Part shown: one piece after another, positions 11,560 through 22,500 of the stretch
Layout of the letters: every line of letters starts with the position of its first letter
Numbering within the stretch: position 1 is the stretch's first letter
From: Tulasnella sp. 424
Taxonomy: Eukaryota; Basidiomycota; Agaricomycetes; Cantharellales; Tulasnellaceae
Length of the DNA stretch: 64,000 nucleotides
Direction of reading: 5' to 3'
NCBI GenBank assembly: GCA_019633425.1
Contig: WSUB01000189.1
Coordinates: forward strand, 1 to 64,000
Program-made: the position numbers and the translations under genes
Notes under the pieces: generated by a model
What the model was told of the DNA's origin: nothing
Seen by the model: the letters and a program-made list of their open reading frames with translations, nothing else
Database searches by the model: none

Positions 11560-12839
11560 CTAGTGCGCTGGGCCCGCACGTGCAAGTAGGATACTAAACG
11601 TATTCGCCGATCCACCATCACTCGCTAGGACTGGCCTCTCCTCCCACTCATTCAGGATCGTCTCCAAGCATTCCGCCGCGCCGGAAAGATGGGCCACCCT
11701 GGCGCATGCAGCATGTATCCTCAGAAATTCAGAATTAGGCAGTGGAATCGACGGGTCGGTCGATGTCAAGGTGACTTGAGGCGGAATGGGCGGGAAGACA
11801 AGGTCGAAGTTTCTTGGATCGTTTGAACACATTCTATATGTATTCTCGGCATCCTGGAAGGTCGGATGTCAAATGAATAGAGCTCAACCAGACACGAAGC
11901 ACTCTTACCGTGGCTTCAAACCATAGTTCGAGCCTGTCGAACAGTTGGTGGGCAGCCGAGCACATTGTGAGAACATTATCGACGCGGTGGATGCTCGGGC
12001 TGTTGAGTGATTCTATGGTAACGTTGACTTGGCCAAATCGTTCCATAACTGCCCGTGCGGTAGCTGAATAATCCGCCTGAACCAAGAAATCAGTGAGGCT
12101 GCGAAGGTTCCGTAGCCAAGGTTGAAGCTCACCTTCTTGCCCAGCACGCCATCAGGCCACGCAAGATATTGATTCAAGGAATCTGGGAAGATGTGCGCGG
12201 TCCGGGTGAACTGGGGGAGTGCAGGCGCTTGGAATGTTGAGTCTATCCTGAGCCGTTCTTGGAATGTCGCTCCATCGTATGCACCGGTGACAACACAACG
12301 ATGGTTGTCACGTGTTAGTGCCTAAAGGAGGAAACATGAGTAAGAAGACGGAGCTGGCTTTTGAGCGGGTGGTTTACCAGTTTCTTTACGTCAGATTTGG
12401 ATTTCCGGGCTTCCTCCAGCGGGTGCAGAATAGTGTCTTGAACCTCGTCAGGGGATGGTTGGCGCAGGTGAGAGGAGCTCCCTGGGGTACCGCCCTCCGC
12501 CATTTTTACTGTATGCAAAGCTGTCGTCAGCGGAGGAAGCGGTGAAAAAGTGCAGTGATACTACATAGCCGAAGGGAAAACATGGCGTAAAAGTGAGCAA
12601 GAGTGCGTAGCAGTTCGTCGGTTTCACATGATTCTATTTCCCTTTGAACGTTGTCGCATCCATGGCTGGTCGGAGCTTCCCGCATCATGTAGCCAAGGAT
12701 ACGACCACAGATTCTGGGCGAGATGGAACTGTTGCCGGAGGCTTGCTCCGGATCTTTCGAGTTCTAGACATCGCTCGTAGGCACGAAATCGGGGAGAGCT
12801 CGGGGGGTAATCATTTGCAGGTAGTGGTTGAGGATGCAT
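11560..12839 (-). CDS. HNH_2-domain nuclease-like protein, copy A (probably frameshifted)
   Basis: Five exons can be traced by comparison with copies B and C. The HNH_2 core (Pfam HNH_2-type) is readable: RDNHRCVVTGAYDG, then TAHIFPDSLNQ, then VLTMCSAAHQLFDRLELWFE, ending in SILLARAGPAH and TAG. Exon 2 carries KKLVNHPLKSQLRLL. The core exons are open and the three HNH motif segments are intact. In exon 1, however, the spacer between the LERS block and the CGRILGYMMREAPTS block is 33 nt, against 35 nt in copy C, which shifts the frame. Unless an unrecognised splice repairs it, this copy is a young pseudogene. The domain class binds a metal ion and typically cleaves DNA; the role of this fungal family is unknown. 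Confidence 0.65.
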
Positions 12840-12944
12840 GTTGAACGAGCTGTGTTGGGGACAAGGAGAAGGAAAGGCAGCGGTCGAGCTTAAAAGGGCG
12901 GCAGACCGATGGTTCCCACGATTCCCCCTGAAGTACCGCGACAT

Positions 12945-13901
12945 CCGTAAAGTACGTGGAGATTCATGAGGACGTTCGTGTACGGGGCATAAAGGAAACC
13001 AAGACCGAAAGCAGTCAGGAAGAGAGAGAAGAATCCGAACCAAGAAAAAAGAAGAGGGGAAACGATCAAAAAACTCCAGACACCAATTAGAAAATCCCAG
13101 AGACAAGAGCAGAAACTCCTGAGATATCGATAGGGCGGATCTACCTAAGAAATATGATTAGAAACTAGCAGCTGCGCCAAAAGACCAAAAAATGACAAAA
13201 GGATTACAACGGAATCATCATCGATTCGCGACGACTCGGCCTCCACTGTTCGACCATAGGATCGAGATCAGAGTTTTCCAACACCGGAGGGGTCTGGGTT
13301 GATGAAGTCGAAGATGTGGAATGTAGAGCCAATCCCGCGTTCACCCTCGCCACACCAGGCAAGCCGGAAGGCTTTGGCAACCGACTTCGTCGAGCTGGAG
13401 GCAGTGACAGGGGAAGACCCATCATCATCATCGGGGGTTGGGACGCCTCTGGGAGTTCGAGTCGAGGAGAGGTTGGTCTTGCCTAGGATCGAGGAGGGAT
13501 GGGGGTGTTTGCGACTCAAGGAAAGGAGACCCCTTCTCCCTCGCAGCACCGGCGCGTTCTTCACGGTCGTCCGGTCCAAACGGGCTCATGATCGGGCTGT
13601 CCAAAGAAGGCGAAGGCAGAGCCAAGTCGAAAGACATCGAGCCGTGATCCACGATTTTCATGGCGTGTGTGATCGTCGGGGTGTCAGGGAGAGCCGACGT
13701 TGGAGGTGGAGCGGGTGGGAGGGACATGGAAGGTTGAAGTCGTGGTGACGGAGTTGAAAGCATTCTCAATCTAGATTTGAGAGAAGACTGTCTTGAACCC
13801 GAGACGCATGGAGCACCGCCGTTCAAGGATGCTGGGGGAACCGAGGGGGATGAGGTCACTGGCGCCTCCTTCCCAGAAGCGAGACAGAAGGCGTCGCTCA
13901 T
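12945..13901 (-). pseudogene. Fragment 1 of the PH-domain gene (3' end)
   Basis: Homologous to the last ~230 codons and 3' UTR of the PH-domain gene at 19597-24137 (shared MKIVDHGSMSFDLALPSP and MSLPPAPPPTSALPDTP). The reading frame is broken near 13428-13440: the upstream part runs to a premature stop, while the family's C-terminal IPL end lies in another frame. It has no PH domain and no upstream exons. At its left coding end (about 13880) the homology switches abruptly to non-coding sequence that precedes the HNH gene copy. Confidence 0.85.
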
Positions 13902-14016
13902 GAAAATCGACGCACACTCCGATAAGCAAGCTTTTCGGTGCTGTCAGCCGAAATCCTCCTCTGTGCCGCTATCAATGCAGACGCGTCGCACTGGACAACC
14001 ATCGGGGGCGAGTGGA

Positions 14017-15285
14017 CTAATGCATTGCGGCCACCGCACGAGCAAGTAGGAAGCTAAGCATATCCGCCGATCCACCATCACTCGCTAGGACTGCCCTCTC
14101 CTCCCATTCATTCGGGATGGTCTCCAAGTATTCCGCCGCTCCGGAAAGATGGGCTACCTTGGCGCATGCAGCATGTATCTTCAGAAAATCAGGTTTAGGC
14201 AGTGGAATCGACGGTGCAAGGTGACTCGAGGCGGAATCGGCGGGAGAGCTTCGAAGTTTACGGGATCGTTTGAACACATTTTATATGTATCCGGGACATC
14301 CTGGAAGACCGGATGTCAAACGGATAGAGCTTAACCAGACACGAAGCACTCTTACCGTGGCTTCAAACCATAGTTCGAGCCTGTCGAACAATTCGTGGGC
14401 GGTCAAGCTCATTGTGAGAACGTTTCGATGCGGTCGATGTTCGGGCCGTTGAGTAAATCTGTGATAACGTTGACTTGGCCAAATCGTTCCACAATTGCCC
14501 ATGTGGTAGCTTAAGAATCCGCCTGAACCAAGAACATCAGTGAGGAAGGTTCCGTAGCCAAGGTTGAAGCTCACCTTCTTGCTCGGCACGCCATCAGGCC
14601 CCGCGAGATTTTGATTTAAGGAATCGGGGAAGATGTGCGCGGCCTGGTGAACTGGGGGGGTGCAGGCGGTCTGAATGTTGGGTCTGTCCTGCGCCGTTCC
14701 TGACATGTCACTAAATCGTATGCACCGGTGACATCACAACGATAGTTGTCACGTGTTAGTGCCTAAAGGAGGAAACATGAGTGAGAAGATGGAGCTGGCT
14801 TTTGAGCGGATGGTTTACCAGCTTCTTTACGGCAGTACTGGATTTCGGGGCTTCCTCCAGCAGGGACTTAATATTCTGTTGACTATCGTCAAAGGACGGT
14901 CTGGACGAGTGAGAGGAGCTCCCTGGGATACGGTCCTTCGACCTTTTGACTGTATGCAAAGCTGCCGTCAGCGGAGGAATCGGCGACAAAGCGCAGTGAT
15001 ATTACATAGCCGAAAGAAATACGCGGCGTAAACTTGAGCAAGAGCGCGTAGTGCTTCGTCGGTTTCACATGATTCTATCTCCTTCTGAACGTTGTCGCAT
15101 CCATCACTGGTCGGAGCTTCGCGCATCATGTAGCCAAGGATACGACCACGCATTTGTGGCGAGAAGGAACTGTTGTGTGAGGCATTCTCTGCGGATCTTT
15201 CGAGTTGGAGACACCGCTCGTAGGCATGAAAGCGGGGAGAATCCGGAAGGTAAGGATTTTCAGGTAGTGGTTGAGGCATGCGCAT
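14017..15285 (-). pseudogene. HNH_2-family pseudogene, copy B
   Basis: Colinear with copy C over all five exons, but with three disabling changes. A one-base deletion near 14645 (GG where copy C has GGG) throws the AHIFPDS motif out of frame. A TAA replaces the serine codon of ADYSAT near 14510. A one-base deletion near 14421 shifts the frame just before the VLTM...HDLFD motif. The N-terminal exon (YERCLQLERSAEN, GRILGYMMREAPTS) and the C-terminal exon (LLARAVAAMH, TAG at 14017) remain recognisable. A LINE fragment sits about 30 bp upstream of the start codon, in what would be its promoter. Confidence 0.9.
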
Positions 15286-15314
15286 GTCGAACGAGCTGTG
15301 TTGGGGATGAAGAC

Positions 15315-16187
15315 TCGGAGAAGGTAGTTTTTTTTTTTTTTTTTTTTTTTTTTTGAGTGGCGGAGGAGGGAATTTGCAAGCAAATACCGTGAGAGAGGTT
15401 TGCTACGGGTACTGTTTGGTCGGCTTTTGGCCTCCTGCCCGGGCCGGTCGCAACTTCGGCCCGTCGGTGTTTCCCTTCGCCTAACACTCTCGATCGGTTA
15501 TGACGGGTTGACCTCCTTCCAGGGGTGTCCCGGGTCTTGGCCGACCGTCTAAACCCACCTCCTGAGGGTTCCAAGTCAGACGTAATTACGGTCCAGCTAT
15601 ACCTCCCCTCGGGTGCTTCCCTTGGGCTAAAGACCTCGAGTAAGGTCTAAAAGGACAGGGGGGCTCCGGTGCCCGTTTTCACGGCCTTTGCCACCCCCTA
15701 ACTTAGACACCAGCGACAGGTCCGTTCTCCGGTTCTCAAGGCTCCCTTTCCACCTCGGCGGCCTCTTTTAACCGGGTCCCTTCATCCCCACCGTGTTAGG
15801 CGCTAACCACTCTTGGTTAGGCTAACCGTAATCACTTGGAACCCATACTAGTTTGCCTCCGGTCCGGTCCACTAAACCATCCCATGAGGCCTTCACTGTT
15901 TTCTCGTAGTTTTTACGAGTTTTTAGTGGGTTATCAGGGAGTCTCGCCGCTGCTAGGTCGATTTCTGCCCTCTTAAAAAGAGCTGCGTGCAGTGCCGCTT
16001 TCGCTCTTCTCGGGTGCACCCGTTCTTCGCGGATGACTTCCTCGTTTCTCATTTTCCGGATTATGAAGGCGGTTTCGGTTACCAGGATTTTATGGATCCT
16101 TGTGGCTGGTTTGGTTTTCGCTTTGTAGAGGCCTATTGTCATGATATCCTCAAACTGCGGGGGGAGGGGGGTTTCGGAGAAGGTAGT
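15315..16187 (-). mobile_element. 5'-truncated LINE (non-LTR retrotransposon)
   Basis: Read on the minus strand, a ~845-bp insert ends in a 25-27 nt poly(A) tract (poly-T at 15328-15354 on the plus strand). It is bracketed by an exact 14-bp duplication, TCGGAGAAGGTAGT, at 15315-15328 and 16174-16187. Its 5' part (16142-15822) encodes a segment (ETAFIIRKMRNEE, AALFKRAEIDLAAARL, TVKASWDGLVD) that resembles the C-terminus of agaricomycete LINE polyproteins after the RNase H domain. The reverse-transcriptase part is missing, as is usual for 5'-truncated insertions. The last point rests on remembered family character, not on a search. Confidence 0.85.
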
Positions 16188-16654
16188 GGTCGACCCAAAG
16201 GCGGCAGACTTGTGGTTCCCGCGGTACGCCCCCCCCCCCGCCTGAGAAACAAACTAGAGACCACAAGGCAGAAAAAGACATTTCTCAACTTGAAATATAG
16301 CTGACAAATTGATGGTAAATACGGATGAAATTACCCCATTTGGAAGGTCACTTACCCGATGAGGCAGGTTCATGCATATTTCGTGGTTTCGCTTGCCATA
16401 TGTCCGTTTCGGTCCTGTGAATGGGGCGGCTAGCTTCACCGCTGACCTTCGGACCCTCCGTCTTGAGTAACACCTTGATTGTGAGTTCACGAAGTCGGGT
16501 ACGTGCTCTTTTTCAATTCCGAGTTACTGCCTCTCGGATCCAACGCGTCTACCCAAGGTTTCTTCGTCCTGTCCTATGTTGCATTCATGGCTTTCCGGCG
16601 AGCGGTGGAGGAGGGTGAGGGGCATCGTGCGTGACTTCGTTAAGACGTCGGACT
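16188..16654. other. Duplicated HNH promoter-side sequence
   Basis: Non-coding. Positions 16437-16652 closely match 19057-19352 (for example around the CACCGCTGACC and GTGGAGGAGG blocks and the junction with the PH-gene 3' UTR). It is therefore the part of the tandem unit that separates the HNH start from the next PH-gene 3' end. Confidence 0.6.
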
Positions 16655-17575
16655 AAGTACATCTGTAAAGTACGGGGGGATTCATGAGGATGTTCGCATA
16701 CAGAAACCAAGACCGAAAGCAAGTCGGGAGAGAGTAAGAATCCGAACAAAAAAAATGAAGAAAAGAAGAAAATCCCAGAGCCAAGAACAGAAAACTCCCG
16801 AGATAGGGCCGGTCTAAGTAAGAAATATGAATATAATTCAAAGAGAAATGCACCAAAAAGACCAAGAACGACAACAAAAGTTACAACGGAATCATCACCG
16901 ATTCGCGACGACTCGGCTCCCACTGTTCCACCATAGGATCGAGATCATCGTTCTCCAACACCGGAGGGGTCTGGGTCGAAGGTGCGGAATCTAAAGCCAA
17001 TGCCGCGTTCACCTCGCCACACCGGACAAGCCAAAGTCCTTTGACAATCGACTTCCTCGTCGAGCTGGAGGCGGTGACAGAGGGAGACCCATCATCGGGG
17101 GTTGAGATGCCTCTGGGAGCTTGAGCCGGGGAGAGGTTGGTCTTGCCTGGGATCGAGGAGGGATGGGGGGCGTTTGCGACCCAAGTAAAGAAGACCCCTT
17201 CTCCCTCGCAGCGCTTTCTTCGTGGTCGTCCGGTCCAAAGGGGCTCATGATCGGGCGGTCCAAAGAAGGCGAAGGCAGAGCCAAGTCGAAAGACATCGAG
17301 CCGTGATCCACGATTTTCATGGCGTGTGTGATCGTCGGGGTGTCAGGGAGAGCCGACGTTGGAGGTGGAGCGGGTGGGAGGGACATGGAAGGTTGAAGTC
17401 GTGGTGACGGAGTTGAAAGCATTCTCAATCTAGATTTGAGAGAAGACTGTCTTGAAACCGAGACGCATGGAGCACCGCCGTTCAAGGATGCTGGGGGAAC
17501 CGAGGGGGATGAGGTCACTGGCGCCTCCTTCCCAGAAGCGAGACAGAAGGCGTCGCTCATGAAAATCGACGCACA
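16655..17575 (-). pseudogene. Fragment 2 of the PH-domain gene (3' end)
   Basis: Second broken copy of the PH-gene 3' end. The coding-like part (17560-16885) stays in frame through MSLPPAPPPTSALPDTP and PMMGLPLSPPPARRGSR, then hits a one-base deletion near 17010 (TTCACCTCG where the full gene has TTCACCCTCG), so the final ~40 codons are out of frame. Like fragment 1, it carries four extra residues (GAPC) not found in the full gene. The two fragments are therefore closer to each other than to the parent. Confidence 0.85.
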
Positions 17576-17675
17576 CTCCGATAAGCAAGCTTTTCGGTGC
17601 TGTCAGCCGAAATCCTCCTCTGTGCCGCTATCAATGCAGACGCGTCGCACTGGACAACCATCGGGGGCGAGTGGA

Positions 17676-18962
17676 CTAATGCATTGCGGCCACCGCACGA
17701 GCAAGTAGGAAGCTAAGCATATCCGCCGATCCACCATCACTCGCTAGGACTGCCCTCTCCTCCCACTCCTCCAGGATCGTCTCCCAGTATTCCGCTGCTC
17801 CGGAAAGATGGGCTATCCTGGCGCATGCAGCATGTATCCTCAGAAAATGAGAGTTAGGCAGTGGAATCGACGGGTTGGTCGATTGTAAGGTGACTTGAGG
17901 CGGAATGGGCGGGAGGACAAGGTCAAAGTTTCTTGGATCGTTTGAACATATTTTATATGTATTCGGGTCACCCTGAAAGGCCGGATGTCAAATGAATGAA
18001 GCTTAATCAGACACGAAGCACTCTTACCGTGGCTTCAAACCATAGTTCGAGGTTGTCGAACAAATCGTGGGCACTAAAGCACATTGTGAGAACGTTCTCG
18101 ACGCGGTGGATGTCCGGGCCGTTGAGTGATTCTGTGATAACGTTGACTTGGCCAAATCGTTCCACAACTGCCCATGCGGTGGCTGAATAATTCGCCTGAA
18201 CCAAGAACATCAGTGAGGCTGCGGAAGGTTCCGTAGCCAAGGTTGAAGCTCACCTTCCTGCCCGGCAAGTTATCAGGCCACGCGAGATCTTGATTTAAGG
18301 AATCTGGGAAGATGTGCGCGGCCTGGGTGAGCTGGGGGGTCGCAGGCGCTCTGAATGTTGGGTCTGTCCTGCACTGTTTTTTGTACGTCGCTCCATCGTA
18401 TGCACCGGTGACAACACAACGATAGTTGTCACGTCTTAGTGCCTAAAGCAGGAAATATGAGTGAGAAGACGGAGCTGGCTTTTAAGCGGATGGTTTACCA
18501 GTTTCTTTACGGTAGAATATTTCGGGGCTTCATTCATCAGGAGCAGAATAGTCTCTTGAGTCTCGTCGAAGGATGGTCGGGACGGGTGGGAGGAGCTCCC
18601 TGGGGTAGGGCCCTTCGCCTTTTTGACTGTGTGCAAAGCTGTCGTCAGCGGAGGACGCGGTGACAAAGCGCAGTGATATTACATAGCCGAAGAAAAAACG
18701 TGGCGTAAAATTGGGCAAGAGCGCATAGTACTTCATCGGTTGCACATGCCTCTATCTCCCTCTGAACGTTGTCGCATCCAACGCTAGTGGGAGCTTCGAG
18801 CATCATGTAGCCAAGGATACGACCACAGATTTGTGGCGAGAAGGAACTGTTGAAGGAAGCATTCTCTGCGGATCCTTCGAGTGCGAGACATCGCTCGTAG
18901 GCACGAAAGTGGGGAGAATCTGGAGGGTACCGATTTTCAGGTAGTGGTTGTGGTTGAAGCAT
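17676..18962 (-). CDS. HNH_2-domain nuclease-like protein, copy C (intact)
   Basis: Five exons join in frame: 18962-18683 (YERCLALEGSAEN, ICGRILGYMMLEAPTS); 18638 to about 18475 (KKLVNHPLKSQLRLL); an exon with RRDNYRCVVTGAYDGATY and QAAHIFPDSLNQDLAWPD; one with ADYSATAWAVVERFGQVNV and ENVLTMCFSAHDLFDNLELWFE; and a last exon ending LLARAVAAMH, TAG at 17676. The R-C-V-V-T-G, A-A-H-I and H-D-L-F motifs are those of Pfam HNH_2, whose His and Asn/His residues hold the catalytic metal. Protein about 370 residues, no signal peptide. This is the only copy in the window with no visible lesion. One short intron, of about 28 nt before the RRDN exon, is suspiciously small, so that junction is less certain. 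Confidence 0.75.
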
Positions 18963-19596
18963 GTCGAACGAGCTGTGTCGGGGACAAAGAGAAAGAAACC
19001 CAGTGGTGGTCGAACTTGAAATTTAAAGGGAGACTTGTGGTTCCCACGGTACTACTTCACCGCTGACCCTCGGAGTCGGACCCTCCGTCTTGGGTAACAC
19101 CTTAGATAAGTTAGTTCACAAAGCTGGGTGGGTACTCATTTTCAATTCTGAGTTACTGCTTCCCTATGAGCCCCGACGTCAGGATCCTAACCCTCTCCAA
19201 CGCGTCTACCTAAGGTTTCCTCGTCCTGTCCTCTGTTGCATTCGTGGACAGTTACGATTCGTATCTGTATATCTTGATGCATGGCTTTCCGGCGAGCGGT
19301 GGAGGAGGTTGAGGGGCATCGTGCGTGACTTCGTTAAGACGTTGGACTAAGTACATCTGTAAAGTACGGGGGGGATTCATGAGGATGTTCGCGTACAGAA
19401 ACCAAGGACCGAAAGCAAGTCAGGAGAGAGAAGAATCCGAACAAAAAATGAAGAGAAAAAGAAAACTCCAAACACCAAGAAGAAAATCCCAGAGACAAGA
19501 ACAGAAAACTCCTGAGATAAGGGGCGGGTCTAAGTAAGAAATATGAATATAATTCAAGAGAAATTGCACCAAAAAGACCAAGAACGACAACAAAAG

Positions 19597-22500
19597 TTAC
19601 AACGGAATCATCACCGATTCGCGACGACTCGGCTCCCACTGTTCCACCATAGGATCGAGATCATCGTTCTCCAACACCGGAGGGGTCTGGGTTGATGGTG
19701 CGGAATCTAAAGCCAATGCCGCGTTCACCCTCGCCACACCGGACAAGCCAAAGTCCTTCGACAATCGACTTCCTCGTCGAGCAGGAGGCGGTGACAGAGG
19801 GAGACCCATCATCGGAGGTTGAGACGCCTCTGGGAGCTTGAGTCGGGGAGAGGTTGGTCTTGCCTGGGATCGCGGAGGAATAGGGGGTGTTTGCGACCCA
19901 AGTAAAGAAGATCCCTTCTCCCTTGCAGCGCGTTCTTCGTGGTCGTCCGGTCCGAAGGGGCTCATGATCGGGCGGTCCAACGAAGGCGAAGGCAGAGCCA
20001 AGTCGAACGACATCGAGCTGTGGTCCACGATCTTCATGGCGTGGGTGATCGTCGGGGTGTCGGGGAGAGCCGACGTTGGGGGTGGAGCGGGTGGGAGGGA
20101 CATGGAGGGTTGAAGTCGTGGTGACGGAGTCGAAAGCATTCTCAATCTAGATTTGAGAGAGGACTGTCTTGAAACCGAGACGCCGTTCAACGATGCTGGG
20201 GGGAGTGAAGGGGACGAGGTCACAGGCGCCCTCTTCCCAGCAGCTTCGGGCAAGTCGGGCGACCGGCTCAAGGGACTAAGGTCGGGCAAGACCTTGTCTA
20301 CGGGACTAGCAGGAATTGTCGACAATACTCCACCTCCATTAGAGATGATGCTGCTCGTCCGGTGGTGGTAATTCTGCTGTTGCTGCTGATGGTGCCCACC
20401 AAGACTTCCACTGCTCCCACTTCGGTGACTCGCAGGGCTCAGCGGCGGCTCGTCGCTATCGGGTCTTGGCGGGAGTGCTCCAGTCGGCGGCGGGTTCGAC
20501 GGCGGCGTCAATCGATGCAAGAGCCTTTTACCCATCGTAACCGTTCCCAAACCCGTCGCACTGGCAGACGGACCAACGACTCCAAATTCGGATCGCGTAG
20601 GCGAATGCGACTGCGAGTGGGTCGAATTCAACGACGACCTGTGAGCGCTCCTCACTGAATCCCTCAGCGAGTACCCATCGAGCTGGGGTGAATCCGTAGG
20701 ACCAGGGAAAGAACCGGGCGTCGGGGGCAAAGCAAACGTCGGCGGAGGCCTCGGTGGCGCGGCGTGTACACCGGACCGCTGCAGGAAACTCCCACTTCTC
20801 GAGCTGCTGCTCCCAGACGTAAAGCTGCTTATGCTCACTCCGGTCGAACTGGCAGCCGAGACCCTCTTGTTGGACGACGCAAAGAACGACGACCTCGAAT
20901 CCCTCTCCCTGGTGGACACAGACGCGTCTTCCGGATGCAAAGCCTTCGACATCTCCGTCCTTGGCGTCCCCGGTAACGGCGCGGAAGGCGGTGGAGCCGG
21001 TGGGGGTATCATCACTTTTGGTATCCTCCTCGACCGCTGAGGAGACGACGGACTTTTGTGCACTGCTGCTGCTCCTGTTCCCGCTATACTCCTCCCTTCG
21101 CTGCTGCTCGTCCCGCTCCTGGGACTCATATGCAACGACATGTGATCCGACGCGCCAGGAGTAGCGCTCCCGTTCCCCTGATACGAACTCGTCGATACGG
21201 AGCTCATCGCCGACGCAGGCCGGTGGTACTGACATTGACTGTGCGTGGAATGACTGGGGTGGTGATTGCCGTACGAGGGATGTTGGCCAGCATGGATCAA
21301 ATCCACACCAAACGACGCGCTCGACTTCATCCCCGCCGGACCGAATTGCGACCTCGCTCCACCACCAGCACCAACACCACCCGCAGCAAGGCCGTTGTCC
21401 AGTTCCGCGGGAGGCAAGAGCGAGCCTGGAGCAGGGAACGGAATCGTCGTAGCCGAGTACATCTCATCTCCGCGATTCGACGACTCGATGCTCACTCTCC
21501 CTTGCTCGTCGATGCTCGTCCGGATCGACAACACCTCCCTCGCGATACTCCCATGTCTCCCCAAGGCCGACCCTCTCCCCCCTCCTCCAACACTGCTTCC
21601 AACATCATCTTCCTCCGGTATCGTATCCGTCGAATTCCTCCGTATGCTGTTCGTGCGACTCCGCGAAGTGACCTCCAAAACCGGAGCGAACATGGCTTTT
21701 TTCAATTCCTCTTGCAAATCCTTCTCGAACACGGGCGTCCTGGGCACCACCGGTTGTAGTTGACTCTGCAGCTGTTGACCTCCTTGTCCCGCGGAGCTGT
21801 TCGGCCGCTTCGTCCTCGGCGGGGGCGGCAAGGAGCCCAACGACGGTGGGCGCTCGTACGACGACGACCCCGCAACACCCGAACCGGACGCCGCGAACGC
21901 CGCAAGGGCGTTCAACCGCTCCCGATTATCCTTCTGCTTCATCTCGAAATCCATCTCGAGCGGTTCGTCGTAATACAGCGACTCTCGGATACTGCGGTCC
22001 AGGCCCAAGCTGGACGCGGAGGAAGGGGGTTGCTGACCACCATGACCGTGGGCCGAGCGGGAGAGGTGCATGTTGAGCATGGCGTTGGCGCGCGTTCCGA
22101 ATGACGAGTCTTTGGGGTCTTCTTCCAGCGGCATGGGTTTCTTGGCGGGTGAGGCTACGGGGATGGGCGTTGATGCGACGGATGATATCGACCGCGGTCG
22201 ACTGGCTAGTCCTCCCCCCGCTCCACTCGTCGTGCCGTTCGCTACGGACGAAGTGAACAGTCCCTTGAGAGCGTTCACGGCCGCGGAGGGCGCGTTGGTG
22301 GTAGTCGACGACCGTGACCTCCCACCTCGCGTTGACGGTTGCTGCTGTACGTCTTCCACGGGCGGAGCAGCGGAAGGTGCCGCCATCTGCGCTGTACCGA
22401 ATCGAGTAGGCGAGGTGGGACTTGACGGTTGGTGTTGCAGCAAGCCTTGAGCCCTCAGCGATAAGATAACGTCGATATCTCCTGTGAGTCGGACGTCTCC

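Larger units (their letters stand above)
11328..19596. repeat. Segmental tandem array: PH-gene 3' end + HNH gene
   Basis: The block [3' UTR and C-terminal coding end of a PH-domain gene, then a whole HNH_2 gene] occurs repeatedly on the minus strand. PH-gene 3' pieces lie at 11328-11500 (UTR remnant only), 12945-13901 and 16655-17575, with the complete gene ending at 19597. HNH genes lie at 11560, 14017 and 17676. About 500 bp at 13590-14105 and 17250-17765 are almost identical, implying a recent duplication or gene conversion between the two inner units. Confidence 0.85.
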
